Source: Amycolatopsis saalfeldensis
GTDB taxonomy: Bacteria > Actinomycetota > Actinomycetes > Mycobacteriales > Pseudonocardiaceae
DNA: 64,000 nt
Assembly: GCF_900110575.1 (NCBI RefSeq)
Contig: NZ_FOEF01000006.1
Coordinates: 62,001-126,000 of the forward strand
Direction of reading: 5' to 3'
Shown here in pieces: positions 26,364 through 38,911 of the stretch (its first letter is position 1; every line of letters starts with the position of its first letter). The position numbers and the translations under genes were made by a program. The notes beneath the pieces were generated by a model, which saw nothing but the letters and a program-made list of their open reading frames with translations, was not told where the DNA came from and ran no database searches.

Positions 26364-27410
26364 TCAGTCGTCGATGCGGCCGCTGATCCGGCCGCTGCCC
26401 GAATGCGCCGGGGTGCGGTTGCTGCGGTTGTCCCAGTGATCCTGGTTCTTTTCGTGGTTCTCGCGGGTTTCCTTCACGCCTTCCTGGGCCTTGTCCTTGA
26501 TCTCGCCGACGTCGTCGCGGATCCCCTTGGCGTTGTCCTTGATGTCCCCGACGTCGCCCGCGATGCCCTTGCCGATGTCGACCGCGTCGCCGAGGCTGCC
26601 GATGTCCTTGATCTTCGCCAGCTGCGACCCGATGTCCTTGATCGAGTTCCACAGGTCGCCGACCTTCTGGATGATGTCCTTGATCATGTCGACGATCGAG
26701 ATCAGCGCGTTGATCAGCGGCAGGATCTCGGACAGGCCGGTGATCGCGTCGGCGACCCAGCCCGCGATCGGCACACACGCCTCGGCCGCCATCACGAGCA
26801 GCCGGTCGATCAGGCTCTTCAGCAGGTCGAGCGCCTTCTCCGCGAGCTTCTTCGAGGTGTCCGACAGCAGCTCGAAGCCCTTGGCGATCAGCTCCGCGAT
26901 GCCCGCCTCCGCGGCGAGCCCGGCCCGCCAGCCGAGGTCGACGTACGCCTTGTGCGCGAGCGAAGCGGGACCGGTCCAGCTGTCGCCGAGGATCTTCTCG
27001 TTCCCCGTCATCACCCCGGAGAACGCCTTCATCGCCTCCGCGATGTTGCGCCACGCCTCGGCGTCGGCGGACATCTTCGAGAAGTCGCCGGTGATCGGCT
27101 CGATGAACTCCTGCGTGAGCGACTTCCCGGTGATCTGCTGGAAGATCCACTCGACCGCCATCACCTCGACGCCGGCATCCTTGACCATGGCCTGGATGTC
27201 GTCGCCGGACGTGTCCTCCGGCGGCTGGAGCTGCTCGGTGATCCCGCTGCCGTTGTCGAACCCGGCCGCGGTCGACCCGCCGGGACCGGGCTTCGCCGGC
27301 TCCTTCTTGTCGTCGCCGGAGTCGTCCTTCTTTTTCTTCTCTTCCTTCTCCGGCTTCTCCTTGGTGTGCTTGGTCTTGTCGGACCCGTGCCCGCCGCCGT
27401 GCTTCGCCAT
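26364..27410 (-). CDS. Large WXG-type helical protein, type VII-associated candidate
   Basis: A 348-residue protein. Residues 1-45 are extremely Lys/Glu/Asp-rich. The middle carries an EAWRNIAEAMKAFSGVMTG helix followed by SWTGPASLAHKAY, a WXG-like turn (W-T-G) between two helices. A hydrophobic stretch (LLKSLIDRLLVMAAEACVPIAGWVADAITGLSEILPLINALISIVDMIKDII) follows, and the C-terminus has KD/GD heptad-like repeats (IKDIGSQLAKIKDIGSLGD, DVGDIKDNAKGIRDDVGEIKD). GGGGAGGG precedes the ATG. The gene lies 14 bp after the EspC-like gene, so they form one unit. Export by a type VII system is inferred; no EccC or other machinery is in this window. Confidence 0.7.
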   Translation of the reverse strand: MAKHGGGHGSDKTKHTKEKPEKEEKKKKDDSGDDKKEPAKPGPGGSTAAGFDNGSGITEQLQPPEDTSGDDIQAMVKDAGVEVMAVEWIFQQITGKSLTQEFIEPITGDFSKMSADAEAWRNIAEAMKAFSGVMTGNEKILGDSWTGPASLAHKAYVDLGWRAGLAAEAGIAELIAKGFELLSDTSKKLAEKALDLLKSLIDRLLVMAAEACVPIAGWVADAITGLSEILPLINALISIVDMIKDIIQKVGDLWNSIKDIGSQLAKIKDIGSLGDAVDIGKGIAGDVGDIKDNAKGIRDDVGEIKDKAQEGVKETRENHEKNQDHWDNRSNRTPAHSGSGRISGRIDD

Positions 27411-27424
27411 TTCCCTCCCCTTCC

Positions 27425-27769
27425 TCAGCTCTGGCCCTGGCCGGACGGGCCCAGGTCGTCCAGCGAGAGGCCCAGCTTCTTGAGGATCTCCGCGGACTTG
27501 GTGTCGTGCTGCTCGTAGGCGGTCGCCGCGGACTGGATGCCCTGGCTCATCGAGGTGAGCCGGGTGTGCCCGAACTGGAGGGTGTCGCCGTAGAGGTCGC
27601 GCACCAGGTCGACGACCGGGCGCAGCAGCATGAACAGGCCGGTGAAGCCCGAGGTGTCGCACGCGGTCGTGCGCATGTAGTCGTTGATCTTGTCGATTTG
27701 CGCGTGCAGTCCGTCCAGCACGTCCGCGTACTCACGCATGACGTCCGGTGCCACGTCGAAGTCGGCCAC
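27425..27769 (-). CDS. EspC/WXG100-like small protein
   Basis: A 114-residue all-helical protein: FDVAPDVMREYADVLDGLHAQIDKINDYM, then SGFTGLFMLLRPVVDLVRDLYGDTLQFGHTRLTSMSQGIQSAATAYEQHDTKSAEIL. This layout matches EspC-type (DUF2580) ESX-associated proteins, where a helical hairpin is followed by AATAYE..D. GTG at 27769 was chosen because GGGGAGGG lies 5-6 nt upstream; the in-frame extension to 27823 is unlike the family. It heads a three-gene cluster. Confidence 0.75.
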   Translation of the reverse strand: MADFDVAPDVMREYADVLDGLHAQIDKINDYMRTTACDTSGFTGLFMLLRPVVDLVRDLYGDTLQFGHTRLTSMSQGIQSAATAYEQHDTKSAEILKKLGLSLDDLGPSGQGQS

Positions 27770-27898
27770 CGATTCCCTCCCCGTGATCGTCGGTCGACGA
27801 ACACTATGGCAGGAGGTGATCACCCAGCGTGGGGCTTTCCGGAAAATCAGCCGGTCCGGCGACGAAAGCGGCGCCGGCGGGCGGGATCAGGGGTTCGA

Positions 27899-28684
27899 TC
27901 AGAGGTCGGGCAGGCCCAGGTCGAGGTTCGGCGCCTGCAGGCCGCCGTCCACTTCGAGCACCTTGCCGGTGACGTAACCGCCGGCCGGCGAGACCAGGTA
28001 GACCACGGCCGCGGCGATGTCCTCGGGCTCGCCGATCCGGCGCAGGGGAGTGGCCTGCTCCATCTTCACGCGGATCTCTTCGTTGCCCACCACCAGTTCC
28101 AGCGCGGAGGTGGTCACCGAGCCGACCGAGATCGCGTTCACCCGCACCCGCGGCGCGAGGTCCACGGCCGCCATCCGCGTGTACTGCGAGAGCGCCGCCT
28201 TGGCCGTGCCGTAGGCGATGAAGCCGCGGCCCTGCACCCGGCCCATGATCGACGAGATGTTGACCACCGCGCCGCCGTGCTCCAGCAGCGCCGGGGTGGC
28301 CGCCGCGGTCAGCGCGTGGGCGGTGGAGACGTTGAAGCGAAAGGCTTCCTCGAGGAATTCCGTGGTGGTCTCGAGCAGCGGCCGGGGGTAGGTGCCGCCG
28401 ACGTTGTTGACCACGATGTCGAGCCGGCCGAACGTGCTCGTCGCCGCTTCCGCGAGGGCAGCCGTGGCGGCGGGGTCGCTCAGGTCGGCGGCCACCACGT
28501 GCGCCCGGCGCCCGGCGGCGGCGACCCGCTCGGCGACCTCGTGGAGCTGGGATTCGGTGCGGGAGGAGATGACCACGTCCGCGCCCGCTTCGGCCAGCGC
28601 CACCGCGGTGGCCGCGCCGAGCCCGCGGCCCGCGCCGGTGACCACCGCGACCTGATCTGTGAGCCGGAACCGGTCGAGGATCAT
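27899..28684 (-). CDS. Short-chain dehydrogenase/reductase (SDR)
   Basis: A 261-residue classical SDR. It has the cofactor motif [27 protein letters not shown], the catalytic Ser in [10 protein letters not shown] and YGTAKAA with Tyr-X3-Lys, then a C-terminal [12 protein letters not shown]. It oxidises or reduces an unknown alcohol/ketone; the pattern is close to 3-oxoacyl or glucose-dehydrogenase-like SDRs. ATG at 28684 gives the usual N-terminus ([15 protein letters not shown]); GTG 28708 is an alternative. It is flanked by the EspC/WXG-type cluster and by gltB, with no clear link to either. Confidence 0.87.
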   Translation of the reverse strand: MILDRFRLTDQVAVVTGAGRGLGAATAVALAEAGADVVISSRTESQLHEVAERVAAAGRRAHVVAADLSDPAATAALAEAATSTFGRLDIVVNNVGGTYPRPLLETTTEFLEEAFRFNVSTAHALTAAATPALLEHGGAVVNISSIMGRVQGRGFIAYGTAKAALSQYTRMAAVDLAPRVRVNAISVGSVTTSALELVVGNEEIRVKMEQATPLRRIGEPEDIAAAVVYLVSPAGGYVTGKVLEVDGGLQAPNLDLGLPDL

Positions 28685-29056
28685 GCGGCGGACGTTAACA
28701 CGTTTCACTCAGTGGTGGCAGCCGTCACTTCGGCAGACTCTGCGCAGCGGCGCGGACACGCTGGGTCGCTGTAATCTTCCTGACCCGCCGGAAACGGGAA
28801 CGGCCGGTTAGACTTGACGGCACTGCTCCGGATCAGGTAGTTAGCAGGGCGAACTACTCCGATCCCATCAAGAACTACGTCGTTCTCAGCAGCCAGATCG
28901 TTACCGTTCACCGCCGTTCGGGCCGCTCCGAGGCGCTGCTGCAGTGTTTCCCAGGTGTTAAAGTCGCGCTAACAAGCGGGCCATCGTCGTCCCGTGCGCT
29001 CCCCACGGCCGGTTCGCCGGCCACCGCACGAAGACGACGAAGGAGGTCCCTTTTCC
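28685..29056 (+). promoter_or_regulatory. 372-bp upstream region of gltB
   Basis: No credible gene is seen here. GTTA-N9-TAAC (about 28957-28973) is a small palindrome about 85 nt before the gltB start and may belong to the promoter. A weak GlnR-like string (GTAAT-N6-GACCC) lies near 28772. AAGGAGG sits 8 nt before the gltB ATG. A 68-codon minus-strand frame (28705-28911) has no recognisable content and was not called. Confidence 0.35.
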
Positions 29057-32000
29057 ATGATCTTCTCCGCCATTCCCGGCAAACAGGGTCTCTACGACCC
29101 GGAGACCGAGCAGGACTCCTGCGGTGTGGCCATGGTGGCCGACATCCAGGGGCGACGCTCCCACGGCATCGTCACCGACGGCCTGACCGCGCTGACCAAC
29201 CTCGACCACCGCGGCGCCGCGGGGGCCGAGCCGACCAGCGGTGACGGTGCCGGCATCCTCCTGCAGCTCCCCGACGAGCTGCTGCGCGCCGAGTCCGGCT
29301 TCCCCCTGCCCGAGTTCGGCGCGTACGCCGCCGGCATCGCGTTCCTGCCCGCCGACGCCGAGCAGCGTCGCAAGGCCGTCGAGCTGACGGAGCGCATCGC
29401 CGGCGAGGAGGGGCTCGAAGTCCTCGGCTGGCGCGAGGTGCCGGTGGACGCCGACCGCGCGGACATCGGGCCCAGCGCGCGCTCGGTGATGCCGTACTTC
29501 GCGATGCTCTTCGTCGCCTCGCAGCACGAGGAAACCGGCCTGGAGCTGGATCGGCTCGCGTTCTGCCTGCGCAAGCGCGTGGAGCACGACAGCGAAACCG
29601 CGGGCTACGGCACGTACTTCCCGTCGCTGTCGGCGCGCACGATCGTCTACAAAGGCATGTTGACGCCGGAGCAGCTGCCGAAGTTCTTCACCGATCTGGC
29701 CGACCCGCGGCTCGCCAGCGCGATCGCGCTGGTGCACTCGCGCTTCTCCACCAACACCTTCCCGTCGTGGCCGCTCGCGCACCCGTTCCGGTTCGTGGCG
29801 CACAACGGCGAGATCAACACCATCCGCGGCAACCGCAACCGCATGCGCGCCCGCGAGGCCCTGCTGGAAGCCGACCTGATCCCGGGCGACCTGACCCGGC
29901 TGTTCCCGATCTGCTCGCCGGACGCCTCGGACTCCGCCTCGTTCGACGAGGTGCTGGAGCTGCTGCACCTCGGCGGCCGGTCGCTGCCGCACGCCGTGCT
30001 GATGATGATCCCGGAGGCGTGGGAAAACCACGCCACGATGGACCCGGCGCGGCGCGCGTTCTACCAGTTCCACGCCAGCCTGATGGAGCCGTGGGACGGC
30101 CCGGCCTGCGTCACCTTCACCGACGGCCGCCTGGTCGGCGCGGTGCTGGACCGCAACGGCCTGCGCCCGGCCCGGTGGTGGCGCACGGCGGACGACCGCG
30201 TGGTGCTCGCCAGCGAGACCGGGGTGCTCGACGTGGCCCCGGAGAACGTGGTCGCCAAGGGCCGCCTCAAGCCCGGCCGGATGTTCCTGGTGGACACCGT
30301 GGCCGGCCGGATCGTCGACGACGAAGAGGTCAAATCGGCGCTCGCGGCGAAGCTGCCGTACGAGGGCTGGCTGCACGCCGGGCTGCTCAAGCTGGCCGAC
30401 CTGCCCGACCGCGACCACATCGTGCAGAGCCACGACTCGGTGCTGCGCCGCCAGCTCTCCTTCGGCTACACCGAGGAGGAGCTGAAGATCCTGCTCGCGC
30501 CGATGGCCGCCAAGGGCGCCGAGCCGATCGGCTCGATGGGCTCGGACACCCCGGTCGCCGTGCTGTCCCAGCGGTCCCGGCTGCTCTACGACTACTTCAA
30601 GCAGAACTTCGCGCAGGTGACCAACCCGCCGCTGGACGCCATCCGCGAGGAGCTGGTCACCTCGATGGCGCGGATCATGGGCCCGGAGCGCAACCTGCTC
30701 GCGCCCGGCCCCGCGTCGTGCCGGCACCTGAACCTGCCGTACCCGGTGATCGACAACGACGAGCTGGCCAAGCTCATCCACATCAACGACGACGGCGACC
30801 TGCCGGGCTTCGCGTGCAGTGTCCTTTCCGGACTGTACGAGGTGAGCGGCGGCGCCGGGGCGCTGGCGTCGGCGATCGAGCGGGTGCGGCGCGAGGCGTC
30901 CGAGGCGATCGCGGCCGGGGCGCGCACGCTGGTGCTGTCCGACCGCGACTCCGACCACCGGATGGCGCCGATCCCGTCGCTGCTGCTGGTTTCCTCGGTG
31001 CACCACCACCTGGTGCGCACCAAGGAGCGGCTGCGCGTGGCGCTGGTGGTGGAGAGCGGCGACGCCCGCGAGGTGCACCACGTCGCGCTGCTGCTGGGTT
31101 ACGGCGCCGCGGCGGTGAACCCGTACCTCGCCTTCGAGACGATCGAGGACATGACCGCCGCCGGCGGGATCACCGGCATCGAGGCCGCGAAGGCGATCCG
31201 GAACTACGTGCAGGCGCTCGTGAAGGGCGTCCTGAAGATCATGTCGAAGATGGGCATCTCGACCGTCGGCGCGTACACCGCGGCGCAGGTCTTCGAATCG
31301 CTCGGGCTGAGCCAGGACCTGCTCGACGAGTACTTCACCGGCACGTCCTCGAAGCTCGGCGGAGTGGGGCTGGAGGTGCTGGCCGAGGAGGTCGCGGTGC
31401 GGCACCGCCGCGCCTACCCGGACAACCCGACCGAACGGGTCCACCGTGGACTCGACACCGGCGGCGAGTACGCCTACCGCCGCGAGGGCGAGCTGCACCT
31501 GTTCACGCCGGAGACGGTGTTCCTGTTGCAGCACGCGGGAAAGACCGGCCGTGAGGACGTGTACCGCAAGTACACCGACGAGGTGCACCGGCTCTACCGC
31601 GAGGGTGGCACGCTGCGCGGGCTGTTCAAGTTCCAGGAGGGTGCGCGCGAGCAGGTGCCGCTGGACGAGGTCGAGCCCGCCGAGGCGATCTTCAAGCGCT
31701 TCAACACCGGCGCCATGTCGTACGGCTCGATTTCCGCCGAGGCGCACGAAACGCTGGCCATCGCGATGAACCGGATCGGCGGCCGGTCCAACACCGGCGA
31801 GGGCGGCGAGGACCCGGAGCGGCTCTACGACCCGCAGCGGCGCAGCGCGATCAAGCAGGTCGCGAGCGGACGGTTCGGCGTCACCAGCGAGTACCTGGTC
31901 AACGCCGACGACATCCAGATCAAGATGGCGCAGGGCGCGAAGCCCGGCGAAGGCGGCCAGCTGCCGCCGAACAAGGTGTACCCGTGGATCGCGCGCACGC

Positions 32001-33598
32001 GGCACTCGACGCCCGGCGTCGGGCTGATCTCGCCGCCGCCGCACCACGACATCTACTCCATCGAGGACCTGGCCCAGCTGATCCACGACCTGAAGAACGC
32101 CAACGAGCACGCGCGCGTCCACGTGAAGCTGGTGTCCTCGCTCGGGGTCGGCACGGTCGCGGCCGGCGTGTCCAAGGCGCACGCCGACGTGGTGCTCATC
32201 TCAGGCCACGACGGCGGCACCGGCGCGTCGCCGATGAACTCGCTCAAGCACGCGGGCACGCCCTGGGAGATCGGGCTCGCCGAGACCCAGCAGACGTTGC
32301 TGCTCAACGGTTTGCGCGACCGCATCACCGTGCAGGTGGACGGCGCCATGAAGACCGGCCGCGACGTGGTGATCGCGGCGCTGCTCGGCGCCGAGGAGTA
32401 CGGTTTCGCGACGGCCCCCCTCGTCGTCGCGGGTTGCATCATGATGCGCGTCTGCCACCTCGACACCTGCCCGGTCGGCGTCGCGACGCAGAACCCGGAG
32501 CTGCGCGAGCGCTACACCGGCCAGGTCGAGCACGTGGTGAAGTTCTTCGAGTTCGTCGCCCAGGAGGTCCGGGAAACGCTGGCGCAGCTGGGTTTCCGCA
32601 CCCTCGACGAGGCCATCGGGCACGCCGAGATGCTGGACACCGACGAGGCCGTGGCGCACTGGAAGACCTCCGGCCTCGACCTGAAGCCGATCTTCGAGAT
32701 GCCGTCCGAGACCCCCTACGGCGGCGCGAAGCGGCGGGTCCGCGGCCAGGAACACGGCCTCGAGCACGCGCTCGACCGCACGCTCATCCAGCTCGCCGAG
32801 GCGGCGCTGGAGGACGCGCACCCTGTGAGGCTCGAGCTGCCGGTGCGCAACGTCAACCGCACCGTCGGCACGCTGCTCGGCTCGGAGATCACCCGCCGCT
32901 ACGGCGGGGAGGGCCTGCCCGAGGACACGATCCACGTGCTGCTCACCGGTTCGGCCGGGCAGTCGCTGGGCGCGTTCCTGCCCCGCGGCATCACGCTAGA
33001 CATGGTGGGCGACGCGAACGACTACGTCGGCAAGGGCCTCTCCGGCGGCCGGATCGTCGTGCGCCCCGACCCCGCCGCGTCGTTCGCCGCCGAGCGCCAG
33101 ACCATCGCGGGCAACACCCTCGCGTACGGCGCCACGTCCGGCGAGATGTTCCTGCGCGGCCAGGTGGGCGAGCGGTTCTGCGTCCGCAACTCCGGCGCCA
33201 CCGTGGTCGCCGAGGGCGTGGGGGACCACGCCTTCGAGTACATGACCGGCGGCCGGGCCGTGGTGCTCGGGCCGACCGGGCGCAACCTGGCGGCCGGCAT
33301 GTCCGGCGGCACCGCGTACGTGCTCGAACTCGACCTCGCCAAGGTAAACCGGGACATGGTGGACCTGACGGCGCCGGACGCGGACGACCTGGCCTGGCTC
33401 AAGCAGACGGTGCGCAAGCACCACGACCTCACCCGCTCGGCCGTCGCCGCGTCGCTGCTCGGCGACTGGACGCGGCGCTCCGCGGCGTTCACCAAGGTGA
33501 TGCCGCGCGACTACCAGCGGGTGCTCGACGCGGCGAAGGCGGCTCGCGCTGCCGGTCGCGATGTCGACGAAGCGATCATGGAGTCCGCTCGTGGCTGA
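29057..33598 (+). CDS. gltB: Glutamate synthase large subunit GltB (NADPH-GOGAT)
   Basis: A 1513-residue protein of normal length. The mature N-terminal nucleophile is Cys22 in [12 protein letters not shown], so a 21-residue propeptide must be cleaved. The glutaminase domain continues with [16 protein letters not shown] and [11 protein letters not shown]. The central and FMN synthase domains carry [30 protein letters not shown] and [17 protein letters not shown] motifs (here [13 protein letters not shown]). The [3Fe-4S] cluster motif is [19 protein letters not shown]. The C-terminal beta-helix has repeated GG motifs. With GltD it makes two glutamates from glutamine and 2-oxoglutarate. ATG 29057 has GAAGGAGG upstream. 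gltD overlaps by 8 bp. Confidence 0.97.
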   Translation: MIFSAIPGKQGLYDPETEQDSCGVAMVADIQGRRSHGIVTDGLTALTNLDHRGAAGAEPTSGDGAGILLQLPDELLRAESGFPLPEFGAYAAGIAFLPADAEQRRKAVELTERIAGEEGLEVLGWREVPVDADRADIGPSARSVMPYFAMLFVASQHEETGLELDRLAFCLRKRVEHDSETAGYGTYFPSLSARTIVYKGMLTPEQLPKFFTDLADPRLASAIALVHSRFSTNTFPSWPLAHPFRFVAHNGEINTIRGNRNRMRAREALLEADLIPGDLTRLFPICSPDASDSASFDEVLELLHLGGRSLPHAVLMMIPEAWENHATMDPARRAFYQFHASLMEPWDGPACVTFTDGRLVGAVLDRNGLRPARWWRTADDRVVLASETGVLDVAPENVVAKGRLKPGRMFLVDTVAGRIVDDEEVKSALAAKLPYEGWLHAGLLKLADLPDRDHIVQSHDSVLRRQLSFGYTEEELKILLAPMAAKGAEPIGSMGSDTPVAVLSQRSRLLYDYFKQNFAQVTNPPLDAIREELVTSMARIMGPERNLLAPGPASCRHLNLPYPVIDNDELAKLIHINDDGDLPGFACSVLSGLYEVSGGAGALASAIERVRREASEAIAAGARTLVLSDRDSDHRMAPIPSLLLVSSVHHHLVRTKERLRVALVVESGDAREVHHVALLLGYGAAAVNPYLAFETIEDMTAAGGITGIEAAKAIRNYVQALVKGVLKIMSKMGISTVGAYTAAQVFESLGLSQDLLDEYFTGTSSKLGGVGLEVLAEEVAVRHRRAYPDNPTERVHRGLDTGGEYAYRREGELHLFTPETVFLLQHAGKTGREDVYRKYTDEVHRLYREGGTLRGLFKFQEGAREQVPLDEVEPAEAIFKRFNTGAMSYGSISAEAHETLAIAMNRIGGRSNTGEGGEDPERLYDPQRRSAIKQVASGRFGVTSEYLVNADDIQIKMAQGAKPGEGGQLPPNKVYPWIARTRHSTPGVGLISPPPHHDIYSIEDLAQLIHDLKNANEHARVHVKLVSSLGVGTVAAGVSKAHADVVLISGHDGGTGASPMNSLKHAGTPWEIGLAETQQTLLLNGLRDRITVQVDGAMKTGRDVVIAALLGAEEYGFATAPLVVAGCIMMRVCHLDTCPVGVATQNPELRERYTGQVEHVVKFFEFVAQEVRETLAQLGFRTLDEAIGHAEMLDTDEAVAHWKTSGLDLKPIFEMPSETPYGGAKRRVRGQEHGLEHALDRTLIQLAEAALEDAHPVRLELPVRNVNRTVGTLLGSEITRRYGGEGLPEDTIHVLLTGSAGQSLGAFLPRGITLDMVGDANDYVGKGLSGGRIVVRPDPAASFAAERQTIAGNTLAYGATSGEMFLRGQVGERFCVRNSGATVVAEGVGDHAFEYMTGGRAVVLGPTGRNLAAGMSGGTAYVLELDLAKVNRDMVDLTAPDADDLAWLKQTVRKHHDLTRSAVAASLLGDWTRRSAAFTKVMPRDYQRVLDAAKAARAAGRDVDEAIMESARG

Positions 33599-35099
33599 TC
33601 CGAACGGTTTTGTGAAGTACCGGCGCGAAGAGCCGAAGAAGAAGTCCAAAGAGGACCGTCTCGCCTCCTGGGGCGAGGTCTACGCGGACGTCGAGCCGGG
33701 CGAGCGCAACGAAGCCGTGCGCACGCAGGCCTCGCGCTGCATGGACTGCGGCATCCCGTTCTGCCACTCCGGCGGCTCGGGCTGCCCGCTCGGCAACCTG
33801 ATCCCGGAGTGGAACGACCTGGTCCGCCGCGGCGACTGGGCCGCGGCGAGCGATCGGCTGCACGCCACCAACAACTTCCCCGAGTTCACCGGGAAGCTGT
33901 GCCCCGCCCCGTGCGAGGCGGGCTGTGTGCTGTCGATCTCGGCGGCTTCCGGCGGGGCGGTGGCGATCAAGCGCGTCGAGCAGACGATCGCCGACCAGTC
34001 CTGGGAACAGGGATACGTGCAGCCGCACGCCGCGGAGGTCTCCTCGGGCCAGCGGGTGGCCGTGGTCGGCTCCGGCCCGGCCGGGCTGGCCGCCGCGCAG
34101 CAGCTGACGCGCGCCGGCCACGAGGTCACCGTGTTCGAGCGCGACGACCGGCTCGGCGGGCTGCTGCGGTACGGCATCCCCGAGTTCAAGATGGAGAAGA
34201 AGGTCCTCGACCGGCGCCTGGCGCAGCTGCGCAAGGAGGGCACGCGGTTCGTCACCGGCTGCGAGGTCGGCGTCGACCTCACGGTGGAAGACCTGCGGGC
34301 CCGGTACGACGCCGTGGTGCTCGCCGTGGGCGCGCTGCGCGGCCGCGACGACACGACGACCGAGGGCCGCGGCCTCGCCGGGATCCACCTGGCGATGGAG
34401 CACCTGGTGCCGGCCAACAAGTTCGTCGAGGGCGACGGCCCGCCGTCGGTCGACGCGGGCGGCAAGCACGTGGTCATCATCGGCGGCGGCGACACCGGCG
34501 CCGACTCCTACGGCACCGCGACCCGGCAGGGCGCGCTTTCGGTGACGCAGCTGGACCAGTACCCGATCCCGCCGTCCACCCGCGACGACGAGCGCTCGCC
34601 GTGGCCGACCTGGCCGTACATCCTGCGCACCTACCCGGCGCACGAGGAGGCGGGGGAGCGCAAGTTCGCCGTCGCGGTGAAGCGCTTCGTCGACGACGGC
34701 GCCGGTCACGTGAAGGCCGTGGAGCTGCAGCAGGTCCGCGTCGTGAAGGACCCGGAGACGGGCCGTCGCGAGGTCGTGCCGACCAGTGACGAGGTCGAGG
34801 TGCTGCCGGCCGACCTGGTGCTGCTGGCGATCGGCTTCGAGGGCGTGGAGGAGATGCCGCTGCTCGAGGGCCTCGGCCTCTCGCTCACCCGCCGCGGCAC
34901 CCTGTCCTGCGGCGCCGACTGGCAGACCTCCTCCCCGGGCGTCTTCGTCTGCGGCGACGCCCACCGCGGCGCGTCTCTGGTGGTGTGGGCCATCGCGGAG
35001 GGCCGCTCGGTCGCGAACGCCGTGGACGCGTTCCTCACCGGCGCCTCGGACCTGCCCGCGCCGGTGCACCCGACGGCGCTGCCGCTGGCGGTCGTCTGA
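33591..35099 (+). CDS. gltD: Glutamate synthase small subunit GltD
   Basis: A 502-residue iron-sulfur flavoprotein. Cys clusters [20 protein letters not shown] and [12 protein letters not shown] hold [4Fe-4S] centres, [17 protein letters not shown] binds FAD, and [17 protein letters not shown] binds NADPH. It passes electrons from NADPH to GltB. GTG at 33591 was chosen because it starts the conserved [11 protein letters not shown] segment and overlaps the gltB stop by 8 bp. A 13-bp hairpin ends the operon. Confidence 0.96.
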   Translation: MADPNGFVKYRREEPKKKSKEDRLASWGEVYADVEPGERNEAVRTQASRCMDCGIPFCHSGGSGCPLGNLIPEWNDLVRRGDWAAASDRLHATNNFPEFTGKLCPAPCEAGCVLSISAASGGAVAIKRVEQTIADQSWEQGYVQPHAAEVSSGQRVAVVGSGPAGLAAAQQLTRAGHEVTVFERDDRLGGLLRYGIPEFKMEKKVLDRRLAQLRKEGTRFVTGCEVGVDLTVEDLRARYDAVVLAVGALRGRDDTTTEGRGLAGIHLAMEHLVPANKFVEGDGPPSVDAGGKHVVIIGGGDTGADSYGTATRQGALSVTQLDQYPIPPSTRDDERSPWPTWPYILRTYPAHEEAGERKFAVAVKRFVDDGAGHVKAVELQQVRVVKDPETGRREVVPTSDEVEVLPADLVLLAIGFEGVEEMPLLEGLGLSLTRRGTLSCGADWQTSSPGVFVCGDAHRGASLVVWAIAEGRSVANAVDAFLTGASDLPAPVHPTALPLAVV

Positions 35100-35113
35100 G
35101 CGCCGTCCCCTGA

Positions 35114-36622
<1,509 letters not shown>

Positions 36623-36750
36623 GGCTTGCCCGGTGTGCCGCTGATCAAGGCCGGCCGCTCCGTCGTCCGACGAATGGGCCTGCCACCGACCCACACCGGA
36701 ATCGACGGCCACACCCGAGCCGGCCGCCCCCATCTCGCCGAACAGCACAG

Positions 36751-37449
36751 CTAGGTGTTCTGACCTGTGAGGTTGGGGATGCGGGTGGCGGGTGGTTTGC
36801 CGCCGAGCGCGGTGTGGCCGCGGTGGTGATGGTAGGTGTGCAACCACCCTGGATAAGCCTGGTTGAATCGCTCCACCTTCCCCTTGGTCTGCGGCCGGTA
36901 AGGCCGCGTGCGTTGGTGGACGATGTCCGCCTCGCGCAGCGCGGTAGGACTTGTAGCAGGACCCGTTGTCGGTCAGCACCCGTCGGATGGTGAACCCGGC
37001 GGTAGTGAAGAACGCGCGCGCCCGGGCCCAGAACGCGACCGCGGTTTCCTTGGTCTCATCAGGCAGGATCTCGCTGTACGCCAGCCGGGAATGGTCATCC
37101 ACGGCATTGTGCGGATAGCTGGAGCCGATCTTGGGTTTGCCGTAGCGGTAACGAGCTGCGGTGGTGGCTTTCCTGTTCTGCAGACCGGTGACACGATGCC
37201 CTCCACCGTCGGGGATGTTGCCCAGCCGGGAACACGGGTAACGGGTCAGAACCCGGTGCAGGTGCCCTCGGCGCGGTAGCGGCCGGCCCAGCGTTTCGCG
37301 GTCGTGACCGGGACCTGCAACCGCTCGGCGGCTCGCTGCAGTGGCCACTGCTCGTCCATGACACACCGGGCCGGACGGAGCCTGCCGGTTTCGGTCGCAA
37401 TCCACACCGAACCCGGAGGCTCTCCCCTATTCCAAGAGCATCCGATCAC
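36751..37449 (-). mobile_element. Decayed IS481-family transposase
   Basis: Pieces of one transposase lie in different minus-strand frames. N-terminal HTH: LQRAAERLQVPVTTAKRWAG, frame 37246-37449, ending in a stop. DDE core: GNIPDGGGHRVTG, AVDDHSRLAYSEILPDETKE, RRVLTDNGSCYKS, about 36950-37230. C-terminus: KGKVERFNQAYPGWLHTYH, HRGHTALGGKPPATRI, stop at 36751-36753. The frames are broken and the segment between HTH and core is shorter than in intact IS481 elements (about 700 bp remains of roughly 960). I found no clear terminal inverted repeats. From 36623 to 36750 nothing is recognisable. Confidence 0.8.
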
Positions 37450-37476
37450 GTGCCGCCCCGTACCCGACCACCGTGG

Positions 37477-38799
37477 TCAGAACGGCTGGGCCGTGTGCAC
37501 CAGCGCGGCGGCCGACTTCAGCACGGCGTCACGCAGGGAGCCGAGGTCCGGCACGGTCGCGCCGTTGGCCTGGAGTCCGATGTGGACGTTGTCGCGGTAG
37601 GGGGCCACGGCGATGCCGACGGCGTGGCGCGGGGCGAGGGGGACGAACGGGTACACCTCGGCCAGTGGGGCGCCGTCCAGGGTCAGGCGGGCGGGCGGCA
37701 GCGGTACGGCGGTCACCACCAGGTCGAAGAGCAGCGGCGCGGCCAGCCCGGCGGTCTTCGTGCCTAGGCGGTGCAGGACCGGCGGGACGCGCCCGGCAAG
37801 CAGCGGGAACGCCCCGGCGCCCCGGGACGGTCCGGCTGCCTTGTTCCGGGTCATCGCCTGGCGGACGACGGCGAGGCGCCGCACCGGGTCGTCGATGCCG
37901 ATCGGGAGGTCGCACAGGTAGCCGGACAGCTGGTTGCCGCTCAGTTGCGTGCGTGCGCGGCCGCGCACGCTGACCGGGATCAGCGCTCGCAGCGTGCGGC
38001 CGTCGACGCGCTGCCCGCGGTTGGCCAGCCACTCGCGCAACGCGCCGGACAGCACGGCGAGTACCACGTCGTTGCCGGTTCCGCCGTGGGCGCGGCGGAT
38101 CCGGCGAAGGTCGGCGGCGGGCAGCCGGACGAAGCCGAGCCGCCGTTCGGCCGAGGCCGGCGCGGACAGCAACGGCGCCGGCGGCCGCGCGGCGCGCACC
38201 AGCGAAGACGCGATTTCGGCCGTCTGACCGGCCTGGGCGAACGTGTCCTTGACGGTGTCGAGCGCCGAGCGCGGCCGCGGCACCCCGGCCGGATCACGTC
38301 CCGCGGCGGCGGCCCGCGCGGTCAGCGGCAGGCCGTCCAGCAGCCCGACGGCCACGGCGTACGCGCCCGCGCCGTCGGTGAGCGCGTGGTGCAGCTTGAG
38401 CAGCACAGCGAACCGGCCCTCGGGCAGACCGGACACCACGGTCAGCTCCCACAGCGGCCGCCCGGTGTCGAGGGGCTGCGCGATCCACTGCGCCGCGTAC
38501 TCCGCCAGTGGCTCCAGGTCGTGGAACGTGCTCACCCGGTGCTGGTGGATGTGTTGCGCGGCAGCGAAACCCGGGTCCTCCGACCAGGTCGCCGAGCCCG
38601 GCGGGAACAGCTCGGTGCGCGTTTTCTGCCGTAGTTTCGGGATTTCCGCCGCCCGCTCGGCCAGCAGCGCGGTCAGGCGCTCCGGGGAGACCGGCCCGGC
38701 GGGGGTGAACGTCAGCACGGCGCCCATGTGCATCGGCGCGGTTTCGCTTTCCAGGCAAAGGAAAGCCACGTCGAGCGGGCTGAGCGAGGTCCGCGTCAT
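37477..38799 (-). CDS. WS/DGAT-family O-acyltransferase (wax ester/triacylglycerol synthase)
   Basis: A 440-residue acyltransferase. It begins LSPLDVAFLCLESETAPMHMGAVLTF, a typical start, and has the catalytic HHXXXDG motif in LLKLHHALTDGAGAYAVAV (about residues 129-147). The C-terminal half shows GNDVVLAVLSGALREWL and VVTAVPLPPARLTLDGAPLAEVYPFVPL. It esterifies diacylglycerol or fatty alcohols with acyl-CoA for lipid storage. ATG 38799 was chosen over 38880 because the family N-terminus starts there. It stands alone next to IS481 debris. Confidence 0.88.
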   Translation of the reverse strand: MTRTSLSPLDVAFLCLESETAPMHMGAVLTFTPAGPVSPERLTALLAERAAEIPKLRQKTRTELFPPGSATWSEDPGFAAAQHIHQHRVSTFHDLEPLAEYAAQWIAQPLDTGRPLWELTVVSGLPEGRFAVLLKLHHALTDGAGAYAVAVGLLDGLPLTARAAAAGRDPAGVPRPRSALDTVKDTFAQAGQTAEIASSLVRAARPPAPLLSAPASAERRLGFVRLPAADLRRIRRAHGGTGNDVVLAVLSGALREWLANRGQRVDGRTLRALIPVSVRGRARTQLSGNQLSGYLCDLPIGIDDPVRRLAVVRQAMTRNKAAGPSRGAGAFPLLAGRVPPVLHRLGTKTAGLAAPLLFDLVVTAVPLPPARLTLDGAPLAEVYPFVPLAPRHAVGIAVAPYRDNVHIGLQANGATVPDLGSLRDAVLKSAAALVHTAQPF

Positions 38800-38911
38800 T
38801 CGGCGGCCTTTCCTGGTGCGGCCGGGATTCGGGCAGGCGACGACCACCACACCAGCCCGACATGACGAGGGGGTGGTCACGATGTTTCGCGGGCGCTAAC
38901 TCCCCGGCGGT

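Noticed and set aside
28705..28911. A 68-codon minus-strand frame upstream of gltB
   Set aside because: No ribosome site, no recognisable sequence, and it lies in the probable gltB regulatory region.
31984..33615. A long open frame overlapping gltB in another frame
   Set aside because: The product is Arg/Ala-rich without motifs; gltB is complete in its own frame.
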